Positions 17,632 through 27,276 of a DNA stretch of 64,000 bases are shown here, one piece after another. The notes under the pieces were generated by a model. That model was not told the origin of the DNA, ran no database searches, and worked only from the letters and a program-made list of their open reading frames with translations. Both the position numbers and the translations under genes were made by a program. The stretch comes from Tethya wilhelma (Eukaryota > Porifera > Demospongiae > Tethyida > Tethyidae): positions 2,102,817-2,166,816 of the forward strand of contig CAXIPT010000006.1 of assembly GCA_964030475.1 (NCBI GenBank), given 5' to 3'. Within the stretch, counting starts at the first letter, position 1. Every line of letters begins with the position of its first letter.

Positions 17632-17946
17632 AATTCCTGTCTGATCGAATGAAGAGAGTGCTGCTGACTGGTTCTCAGGTGCTTGATAGTGGTAGGAATG
17701 GAACACATACTGGATAGAGCTACTTTTATACAAAAAATCCTTCTCTTTTGGCGCGCACATCAAACACAAAGTCCAGAGCAAAGTGTACAGTTCAACCTCG
17801 ATGACGCAATAACTAAATTGAACAAAGAAATATTGAATGCGCATGCCTTTCAAAACGCGTAGGCTAATTGACACGGTCACTTCCGGTAGGGAAATTGACA
17901 CCTAGGCGAAATGAGTGTAGGCGAAACGTTAACAAACCTGTCAAAA

Positions 17947-18811
17947 TTGTAATGGCTGCATGTTGTAATGGCTCCTAGTTCCTAAAAAACATGTTTATCG
18001 ATTATATCTTGACATGTATATATACATATCGTATAGTTTAAAGTTTTCAGTTACATGGTACAGTTTCAGAAATTTGATTGTATTCTATCTAGTGCACACC
18101 ACATATGCTGCTTCTCTTGCTTCAATGTATGGTCTATGGTCCACAGAAAGTACCATTGCAAATGAAATTTCCCCAGTGAGTGTTTCACTGCAGTACTTTG
18201 TAGCTGATACCTTCTAATTAACTCTTGAAGCAATGCCTTAATTTGCCCTGTTTATAACGCCTTTAAAGGTGCATGCTTGATTTTCAGAACTTTCACTGCA
18301 TGGATTAGTTGCAACATCACTAGCATGCGCTTACTAAAAAAAGAAACACAAGTCCGAGAATAATCCTGCTCCCCACTTTCTCCTTTTTTTTCTCAGTATA
18401 CACTCCTGGTTTGATTTGACTTCTCAAAGCTAGGATATACGTGAATTGTTTAATTGCACTTGATTATTTTGGATCAAAGTTTTGTGCGATCATGTGTAAA
18501 TGGGAAAGATGAGAAACTATGGTAGCCTAAGGGTAGCTCCCTAGTATCGATTGACTACTAATGTGATCTCATAGCACTTTGCTAGCTATACCGTACTCGC
18601 TCTAATATTCGAACATTCCAATATACTGTATTTATTGACTTTTCAGACATTTAGAGCAAGTACAGTAGCTATACTGTACTTACATTCAATAAGTGTGAGT
18701 ATACTTTTTATTATATACTGTAGGTTACAGACTCAAGTGCATACATTTATATGAGCATAATATATATAGGTATATAGTGATTATTTTTGAGCTGAGTCCA
18801 GCCATGTGAAT
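17947..18811. other. Spacer with a decayed collagen tail
   Basis: Apart from the decayed C4 tail at 18088-18215 I see no gene, only AT-rich sequence. Confidence 0.5.
18088..18215 (-). pseudogene. Decayed C4-domain tail
   Basis: Minus-strand similarity to the end of the C4 domain is still visible (a TGCAATGGTA...TGTGGACCAT stretch and a final GTGTGCACTAGATAG), but with stops and shifts. A relic of one more cluster member. Confidence 0.6.
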
Positions 18812-19787
18812 CTATTTAGTGCACACCACACACGGTATCTCCTTCCCATCTTCATACGGTCCACAGGGAATACCATTGCAGCTGGTCTCAGTGAAATAGA
18901 GAGTAACTGGGTCTGTATCAAGTCCAGAACCTGGTAGTGTCTCTGCATTGACATCAACACACACAAATGTGTCGCGATAGTTATGTCCCTTCCTTGTTGA
19001 CATGAGGTAGCCGTAGTACTCCCTGGTCCAGGAGGATGAACAGTTCACTTTGGCTGGAATCATCACACTGATGCTACGATCATGAGTAAAGCACACAGCA
19101 CAAGGAGCGTTGTGATGCTGGTCGTGTTCGAAGCCAGATGGTTCAAGGCCATCATATAACTCGTACTCAGCACCATAAAGTAGAGCTCTAAGCCGCTGTT
19201 GTCCATGGGTGAACTCCAAGAATTCTGGGTCTTTTTTTGGAAGGCAGAGATAGTTAGCTCCACCTCCTTCATTGTATCTACTCCCGACCATGATGCCGTC
19301 GTAAAGGAGCTCTGTTCCTGGAGTTGAGGGACAGGACGATCTTCCCCAACGAGTGTAGGTCAGTCCACCCCCATAATTAGTTTGACCTGAATTAAGATTA
19401 TCGATAAATACAAAATTTAACAAAGTTTGTTAAACAGGTTTTCTGCATGTATATATGTATATATATACTTGCTATTCCTGGGGGTCCGGGGGGTCCAGGA
19501 GGTCCTCGTGGTCCCTGTGATCCTGTACCATTTACAATAATGTTGTTGACCACTGATGGGCAGTTGTTACAGTTTGTGTTGGCCAGTTGATCTGTTGTTT
19601 TTCCATCCTCGTCAGAAGTGTTTCTTTTTGTCTTTGGAAGAGCTGATAATTTGTGTGATACACACGTTAATATACATATGAGTATAGATTGCGTATAAAA
19701 TTTTATTTGAAGTTCACCTTCTACTGATGCTGCCAGCACCAATAAGAGAGTTAGTAGTGGTATGCACAACTGAGTTTGAAGCTTCAT
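18812..19787 (-). CDS. Short-chain collagen C4-like, copy D (intact)
   Basis: Exons 19718-19787 (signal peptide MKLQTQLCIPLLTLLL), 19469-19642 (spacer with CNNCPSVVNNIIVNG and about six Gly-X-Y triplets such as GPRGPPGPPGPP) and 18812-19386 (C4 domain). Splice phases are 1 throughout; the protein is 272 residues with no lesions. The C4 domain has GGLTYTRWGRSSC, VGSRYNEGGGANYLCLP, CAVCFTHDRS, MIPAKVNC, YLMSTRKG, FVCVDVNAE and ends IPCVVCTK. Family knowledge: sponge short-chain collagens are secreted, have very short triple helices and conserved cysteines that probably cross-link the chains. This is the best reference copy for the cluster. Confidence 0.9.
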
Positions 19788-20202
19788 TATGATTCTTCGT
19801 TGATATGTAGCTGATGAGCTGATCTGTCTAGCCAGTCGGACTCAGTAATTCAGTGTTTAAAAGTTTTCCGTTGTGCAGTTTTTCTCTTTGGCGTCGATCG
19901 AATTAGCTTGCGAGTCTGCTACATGCATGTGTATACTCACTCTAGCTTATTCTTTTATAGCTACTTCATGAATTCAAAAAGTTTCCCTATAGCTGTTACA
20001 GTATAATAGCAATAGCTGATTCAGAATTGTACATGCATGCAGATATTGACAAAGTTCAAACTGAATTTCCTTTTGCATTAACTTCCTTTTCCTTTGACTG
20101 TGGATGTGCATCCATGGACTTTCACTTGTAGTCTGACATCATTTGTTGGATAGTCACTAATTGAACCTGATGAAGCTTTTTTTTTTTTTTTTAATTTTTA
20201 GA
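19788..20202. other. Upstream region of collagen copy D
   Basis: The promoter of copy D should be in the first few hundred bases. It is AT-rich with a T-run near 20179. No gene. Confidence 0.5.
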
Positions 20203-20990
20203 TGTATACAAGGAGTGGGGCTCGCTTCGCTCGCCCACTCCTTGTTTATGTATGTTTACAGAATTAACAGTTACTATAATGAACATTAATAGTAAACACA
20301 GATAAAATTGATGAGCATTTTGTTATGCTATAATATCCTGCAATCAGTTGGCTTAGGACAACCTTTGCAGTTGAAGCAACACACAACAATCACTAGTTTA
20401 TGTAGAACAATTTATAAAAGTTTTTAATATGAACATAAATACTGGCAAGCATAAGCCATTAATTGGAAACTTGCAATGCTGCATGTGTACACTGTATATG
20501 CACTGCTTTGGTAGTACTCTCTGGTTTGCTTTGGCCAGTTCAGCAATTTACCTCAATACGTGACGTCACAGACGACCCTTTTCCGACTTCCGCCATTTTT
20601 GCAATCAGCTGGCAAAAGAAACTCGTTATCTGGCTAGCTGTTTTTCGTGTACAGCGACAGAGAAGCAGACTTCCAGTAGTGAGTGTTCTCACCTCGTTAC
20701 GCTTCATTTGTGAAGATTGGCTCCCATAGCCCGCTTCTTTGTTGGATACAGATGCCACTGGTAAGCCTTGTCAGCGATCTCAAAAACAGCTAGCCATACT
20801 TATATTGCTTGTTGTTTTATCCTAGGCTAGCACTGTCTAAGCTAGCTTTCTAGACACTCTTTTCCTAGCTTGTATTCTCTACAGTCCAGAAAAAAAGCAG
20901 CTTTTAGTTCGAGGTCACATCACTTCCGGTGACCCTCCGTAACACACGGACGGACACACGGACGGACAAAACTTTGCTTATAATATGATA
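20203..20990 (+). repeat. Repeat E, copy 1
   Basis: It begins with the palindromic end ACAAGGAGTGGGGCTCG...CCCACTCCTTG and finishes with ACAAAACTTTGCTTATAATATGATA. Related copies are at 22888-23516, 31173-31885 and, inverted, 31899-32512. A shared core carries TGACGTCAC, TTTTCCGACTTCCGCCATTTT and CACTTCCGGTGA. No convincing protein. Probably a mobile non-coding element. Confidence 0.75.
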
Positions 20991-21553
20991 TGCTATGCCT
21001 CTTTGTGTGGGTAGGTATGGGCCCGCAGTTTTGTTTCATGTGGTACTCGGACATAGCAACGCACATATAGTAAACGCATTACTAACCATCTGTAGATAAT
21101 GAGATTCATAAACCACTAATGATATTCATACAAGCCGCTACACCAATACGCATAGCAGCTCATGTCCTGTCCTTGAAGAGTCATATATAGCTTTGATTCT
21201 TTTCTTCGTCTGTATGGAGTGTTGCTTGCTTCTATTATGAAAAGATTCCTATCGCTTGCCCTTTTATAGTTGAACTAAGGCAGTCGTGGCTGCCTCCCAA
21301 TATAGTATGTATTCATGCATGCCATGCAGATGGAGTTGTGATAGTGTACTTCAAAGACTTGTGCTATTAAACTTTGCAATTATACCACTAAATTAAATCA
21401 ACATCAAAACTTTAACAATCCTTTCATGTTTTTGTGACTGTATCGGCACTTTTACTACGTCATGACATACATTCAATGTAATCTCACGCATTAAAATTAT
21501 AAGAAAAATTACACTATATTAGTATTCATAATCTCGTCTATAATAATATATTT

Positions 21554-22507
21554 TTAGTGAGTGCACACGACACACGGTATCTCCTTTCCATCGTCATATG
21601 GTCCACAGGGAATACCATCACAGCTGGTCTCAGTGAAATAGATCGTATCGGGATTTGTGTTTGTTCCTGTACCTGGAAAAGCCTCTGCATTGACATCCAC
21701 ACACACAAACATTCCACGATAGTTATGTGTTTTCCTGTTCGACATCAGGTAGCCATAGTACTCTCTGGTCCAGGAAGAGGGGCAGTTCACTTTGGCTGGA
21801 ATCATCACACTGATGCTACGATCATGAGTAAAGCACACGGCACAAGGGGCATTGTGATGTTGGTCACCTCTGAAGCCTGGTGGTTCAAGATTATCGTAAA
21901 GTTCATACTCTGTGCCATGCAGAGTAGCTCTGTGGGATTGGTACCCAAGTCGATACTGCAAAAACTCTGGCCTTTCTTTTGGAAGGCAGAGATGGTTAAC
22001 ACCTCCTCCTTCAGTATATCTGCTCCCGACCATAATGCCATCGTAAAGCTTTTCTGTTCCTGGAGTTGAGAGACAGGACGATTTCCCCCAGCGAGTGTAG
22101 GTCAGTCCACCACTATGACCTATAGTTTGACCTGAAGAGCAACTACCTTATTATAAAATATTTAATCGAATAGAATATTTTGAATTCTCCTTATACCTTG
22201 TGGACCTTCTATTCCGGGGGGTCCTTGAGGTCCAGGTGGTCCTGTGCCATTCACAATAATGTTGTTGACAACTGATGGGCAATTGCTGTTGAGACTGGCA
22301 AGCTGATTGCTTGTGTTTCCATCTTCATTTTGAGCACTCCTTATGGGCCTTGGTATAGTTGCATTGCTGCAGCTAGGATAATTTTTTTTTTTTTAAATTC
22401 TAAACTGAATGTGCATATAGTGCAAATCTCATACCTTCCAGTACTGCTGGCAATGCAGTGATCAGTAACACTGCAACTGCTACTTGTACTCGAATGTGAA
22501 GATTCAT
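21554..22507 (-). pseudogene. Short-chain collagen C4-like, copy E (frameshift in exon 2)
   Basis: Exons 22435-22507, 22197-22372 and 21554-22131 correspond to those of copy A. The C4 domain is intact here (TAC where copy A has TAG). Exon 2 has two extra bases (CTATACC instead of CTACC on the minus strand, near 22358), which put the spacer out of frame and reach a TAA within a few codons. It also lacks 18 bases of Gly-X-Y coding sequence relative to A. No alternative acceptor that restores the frame was found. As read, the gene makes only a truncated product. Confidence 0.75.
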
Positions 22508-22887
22508 TTTGATGGTTGCAGCTATATAGCTTTTCCACAGTCTTTATAGTTTTCTTTAAAAGTTGTGATTTTTCTTCGCCAGGTTGGTTTGGTTATTAAA
22601 AGGTTCCGTGGCCTTTTATAAAGTTGAACTGAGGTAGTGGTATATGGTTCCTTTCTATACAGCATACCATGTCATGCAGCTGATATAGCTATATATGCAT
22701 GCATGGTTATTGTTAAAAATAGTGTACTTGAACCATTAAACTTTTGTGTTCCAATTGATTCAAGTTACGTCAAACTAATATCAAGCATATAGAAAAACAA
22801 ACGTATGTCCTCAAATTCATGTTAATGTAAAATCCTATGCACATGCAGCTATATATAGGTATATTTGATTTTTTCATTATTAATATA

Positions 22888-23516
22888 CAAGGAGTGTGGC
22901 TCGCTTCGCTCGCCACGCTCCTTACAGGTGTATGAGGTATACTGATGTTTACTGCTAGATACATGCAAGCACAGGCATCTGCAGAGTAATAACTGGGCAG
23001 TGAAAGGTAATCATGCTGCATTGTATGCATACACTGACTAGCTACTGGCTGCTCCTCAATTTGGCCAGCTCCCTCATGCACTACGTGACGTCATAGACGA
23101 CCCTTTTCCGACTTCCGCCATTTTTGTAATCAGCTGGCAAAGAAACTCGTTATCTGGCTAGCTGTGTTTCGTGTAGAGCGACAGAGAAGCAGACTCCTAG
23201 AAGCGAAAGCTCTCCCCTTGCTACGCTTCTTTTATGAAAGATTGGCTACTCTATCATGCTTCTTTGTTGGACACGGACGCCACTGGTAAGCCTTGTTAGC
23301 GATCTCAAAAACAGTCAACCATACTTGTAGCACCTGTCATTCTATCCTAGGCTAGCACTATCTAAGCTAGCTTTCTAGGCACACTTTTCATAGCTTGCAT
23401 TCTCTACAGTCCAGAGAAAAAGTAGCATTTTGGCTCGAGGTCGCATCACTTCCGGTGAACTCCCGTGACACACACACAGACAGACGGACACACAAAACTT
23501 TGCTTATAATATGATA
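22888..23516 (+). repeat. Repeat E, copy 2
   Basis: Same palindromic start (ACAAGGAGTGTGGCTCG...CCACGCTCCTT) and same end (AAAACTTTGCTTATAATATGATA) as the copy at 20203, with a shorter interior. It ends ten bases before the N at 23526. Confidence 0.75.
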
Positions 23517-23526
23517 GTGCTGTAAN

Positions 23527-23587
23527 TTTGACCTTAGTTGGTCATAAGCTACACACCAGATGACTTGCTATTTGTTGTATGCTTGCA

Positions 23588-23619
<32 letters not shown>

Positions 23620-23833
23620 TGACATTGTATGTGTGTGTGTGTGTGATGTCGTATGTGTGTGTGTGCTAATAATAATTATATTAGCTCATTTTTAAGGCTA
23701 GAGGTGTGTCCCTCTGTCGTTATGCTCGTTGCTATGTGGGCTGGGTGTAACTTGATTTGCATGTCTCTCTCTAGACTAGATATTATTTAGAGTATGGGTA
23801 CACATCCACTAACTGAATCCACATAAAGAACAA

Positions 23834-23874
<41 letters not shown>

Positions 23875-24525
23875 GGAAATTAAAAAAAAAAAAAAATTGG
23901 AGATAAATCACACATGTAAACAAAAATATATATACAATATAGCAGGAAATTTCACAGGGTTAAAATTTTGTGATTTTCGTAATTTTCGTGGTCACGGTCT
24001 GATCGCGAATAAAAGAACTGCAAAATTTTGTGAACACTTACACTTGTAATAATGCTTCCTGTTTGTCACGATTGTTCTGAAATTGACTTCATCTAAAATA
24101 CCACAACAATTTGGACAAGCGAAAATTTCCCGCTATATGATAATTACAGCATCCTTTGAATGTTAGGGGGAAAGATAAACATTTTTAAAAAAAAGGGATA
24201 TTGAAAGTCCACATGTACCAGATCCTATAAAGTGATTTGAATACAATTTGACGAATTGGAATACTAGTATGTCTGCAAATTGGAAGCTGAAAATGTGATA
24301 GTATACCACTTAGTCTCCCACAAGTACTTGCCATCCTAGCTTGAAAATTAATTTTCGTGAATCTACGAAAAAAAGCACGAAATATCTACTCCTCAAAAAC
24401 TTCTAGCTGTATGTTAAAAAAAAGTGGAGGATACATTGATTTTGATGCGGCTCCTAACTTTCAAATACAACTATCTTAAAAAATTAAAACTTCAGCTGTA
24501 GTACACATAGTACAGTATGACTTAC
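23527..24525. other. Gene-free stretch downstream of receptor gene G
   Basis: It holds (GT)n tracts at about 23588-23612, 23632-23665 and 23834-23872 and a MITE at 23937-24138. I looked for the missing 3' exons of receptor gene G here and saw none. Confidence 0.5.
23937..24138. mobile_element. MITE with TATAGCRGGAAA-type ends
   Basis: The left end TATAGCAGGAAATTTC and the right end GAAAATTTCCCGCTATA are inverted repeats about 200 bp apart. The AT-rich interior has TTTTCGTGGTCACGG. The ends resemble the element at 52028-52226. Confidence 0.6.
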
Positions 24526-26487
24526 AGAGGTTGATTTGTATACTTGGAGGAGTTTGGGTACGTCTGTTGGTAGCAGTAAATGTGATGGTACCACTTGGTC
24601 TCCCTCTTGCCATCAGTGTGTTGGTATAGCGAGCATTCTCCAAATCACTACGGCTATTACTATTGATATTTGTAGTCACATTGCTGTCTGGGATTGGTGC
24701 TCCACCTATTGTCCAGCTAACACTACCAGGAGGTCCTCCATCAGTAGCAACAGTAAGAGTATAGGTTGGAGGCTCAGTCAACAGGGGACTAACTGCTGTC
24801 AATGTGACATCTGATGAGGTTATAGGGCTTATAACACCTCTATTGGTTTCATCTGTAGACAATGAGTACATTAGCTTGTATTGGCACAATGCAATTAATG
24901 TTGATGGTCTGGGCCCATGCATGGCATCAGTTAACCTTACCACGGGTGTATAAGCCAACATAGATGGTCCTCTCTCCATTGCCATCAGGAACTATGAATC
25001 TCCAGACTCCGTCAATAATGGATTCCGTTACCTCTTCTCTTCTCAACAAACGGAGGATTCGCGAGCCATTAGTGAATATCTCAGTTTGAAATCTATAAAA
25101 GTTACCTCTACTTGGTGATGTTGTTCTGAAACCATTAGGATAGATAATTCTAGGATCTCCTCCCGAACCAGAAAACACAACAGAGAGTGCACCATCTGGA
25201 TTTGCCTGTATACCCACATCTTCTTTGTCTAGTGCTTCATGTTCAGGAATAACCTCACCATAGAGTAGGAGTGTGAAATCTGAGGAAAAGTATCATGAAA
25301 GAATTAAGAATTTCAATGGTGAGTGTTCGTTTGATACAGACTTGGAGTATGTTCAAAAATGACACAACACTTCAACTTTTTACAGTATTATTATTATTAT
25401 TTTTATTTTTATTTTTTTTTTGGATCAATATCATGTGACTAATTCACTGTTTTGAGTTCACGCATGCATATCAGTGTCAAAATTAGTTATTACAGCTCAG
25501 TGTGGCTTTTACCAGACCCTTTTCTCCTCCTCCACTTCCTGTCCCACCTAAGGTGGGACAGGAAGTGGACAGGAAGTCCAGGGTCTGGATGTTCTGCGAG
25601 GCCTGGGAAAAATCGAACATCTGATAACTATACTTTCCATGTGCAATTATATGGAATTTCATTAGCGTAACTCATGAGGGTATTTGGTTACGTGAAAAAT
25701 AAAAATGCTTGATACTTGCTTTCTTCACGTAATGTACCCCCAAGTGTGAAGTCATCATGAGTATGAACCATCTTCTAAACACTGTCAAAAAAATTCGGTC
25801 TTACACAGCTTGTGGATGTGGAACAATCAGAGTGTGGCGAGTGATGATTGTATAGTACTAGGGTCTCACATGACGAGAATAAGATGATTGGCTGGCCTGG
25901 CTTCAGTGACGGGAAGTTTTTTTTATCTCTTATAAATTAATGCTGAAATTTAATATGATTGAAAGGTGCAACATTCTGCGATTGCACACGGAAAGTGGCC
26001 TACAGTTTAATTTTTATTTCCCCCCTTGCAGAACATCTTTGGGGAGTCAATGAGTCGTCACTCAAATGAAACCTCTTGAGTCTGATACTGACCTAGCTGT
26101 TGACAGACAATGGGACAGGAGGAGACCGTTTAGTAAATTAATAGCTGACATGACTGATTCTCATAGAAGCTAAGTTCCATGGATAGAGCATAGAGACCTC
26201 CCAGCAATTAATATCTGAGTTACTCTATCCATAGATAAGATAGACATAGCCTATCTTGTCAGATTCCCATCTTGTTCAGTATGCAAGAGCTATTCATTGT
26301 GACTTAATTAACTTACTTGACAGTTGTGATTATACTAATTTCACAGAGATTGAAGAATCATGCTAGAAATGACTAGCTTCTTTTATCAGTTTTATGCCTA
26401 GATAAGCATAATTATTTTACCTGGAACTTGAGCGAATACCAATCTGTACAGTGGAAGAAGGATTAAAATAATGCGAACAGCATCCAT
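24526..26487 (-). CDS. Receptor-like gene G: signal peptide plus two cysteine-poor domains (3' end missing)
   Basis: Exons 26421-26487 (signal peptide MDAVRIILILLPLYRLVFA), 24941-25279 and 24526-24852, each ending in phase 1. Domain X (exon 2) runs from EALDKEDVGIQ through SVVFSGSGGDP, SRILRLLRRE and DGVWRFIVPDG to YVGLYTRG. Domain Y (exon 3) looks like an Ig-type beta sandwich (SVSWTIGG, YTNTLMARGRPSGTITFTA) but has no cysteine pair. I do not recognise domain X from memory. The same two exons occur, almost identical, in gene H at 30213-30967. No FN3 or membrane exon follows before the contig join at 23526, so the gene is incomplete or truncated. Inferred: N-terminal ectodomain of a surface receptor. 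Confidence 0.65.
25512..25588. repeat. Perfect palindrome in intron 2 of gene G
   Basis: Two 18-base arms (CCACTTCCTGTCCCACCT and its complement) separated by one base are flanked by a second inverted pair, CCAGACCCT and AGGGTCTGG. This is a foldback element or MITE. Confidence 0.8.
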
Positions 26488-27276
26488 GATAAATTATCTT
26501 GTACCGCAAGAGCAGACACAGCAACCACAGGGCCTAGGGGTAGAGTAACCCTTTCAGTCAGGAAATCGCTTTTCTTTCCACGATCCTGCAGAGCTGACCT
26601 TTGAACTCAGTCGTCACTAGCAACCAAATTACGTCATAATTGACCACACCCACTCAAAGGAAAGAGATCGAGCCGCGCGANGTGGAAACTGAGGTCTCCA
26701 GAATAGGGAGTCAGGAGAGAGAGTGCACCAGGTTCATCTGGATAGACACCCACATCTTCCTTGTCTAGAGCTTCATTCTCAGGTACAGCCACACCATTAA
26801 GAAAGAGGGTCAGCTCTAAGAGGAAAAAATATTACATTTCACATCAAATGCATGCAGATAAGTACCGTACTAGCGCATTGTTAAGCGTAAGTGCTCATGC
26901 AAATGTATGTCTTCTGGCTTGTTATTAAGTGCACCATCGACTTTTGATACTGTGACCTTATGTACTCTTATTGCACGACCCTGATCTGGAGCAGCATGTC
27001 ATCTTGGTACATTTTGAGCTGATTGTTTGCTGCAGAAAACAGTGGATGTGGCTATACTATGCCACGTGGATGTGTACATTGAACTCAAATGATGCTTTTA
27101 ATTGAAGCCCATTTATGACTCGTTTATAGTCGCCTACTAGTATATAAGCGCATACTTTCTTCCTGTGGAAATAATGCCGCATGTGCTTAACAACGTGCCA
27201 GTACAGTACCTATAAAATACAGTTGATATTTTTCTTAACTTAGTATTGTAACAGTGATGCATGTAATCCTCCTTAC
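26488..27276. other. Flank of gene G, contig join and partial exon
   Basis: The single N at 26681 separates the promoter side of gene G from the contig carrying gene H. The only coding piece is the partial domain X exon at 26682-26815. Confidence 0.5.
26682..26815 (-). pseudogene. Partial third domain X exon at a contig end
   Basis: The minus-strand exon begins after a TTAG acceptor and reads ELTLFLNGVAVPENEALDKE, DVGVYPDEPGALS, and is then cut by the N at 26681. It is a diverged copy of the domain X exon of genes G and H, with the same phase. It lies directly downstream of the FN3 exons of gene H with no signal-peptide exon between, so it may be a further exon of H. Confidence 0.6.

Larger units (their letters stand above)
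15470..17938 (-). mobile_element. Mutator-like (MULE) transposon with FLYWCH-type transposase
   Basis: It is 2469 bp with about 60-bp terminal inverted repeats. The left end starts GGTTTCGTAACGCTTCG and the right end reads GGTTTGTTAACGTTTCG on the other strand; both continue with matching CATTTCGCCTA, GTGTCAATT and CCGGAAGTG blocks. The flanks carry the 8-bp duplication TGTCAAAA (15462-15469 and 17939-17946), so the borders are defined. Inside is a decayed minus-strand transposase gene (16275-17631) and a minisatellite (15861-16275). It sits in the collagen cluster next to fragment C. Confidence 0.92.

Noticed and set aside
20540..20758. Minus-strand frame inside repeat E, partly conserved at 31502-31717
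   Set aside because: The shared sequence follows from repeat identity; reading frames are not preserved between copies.
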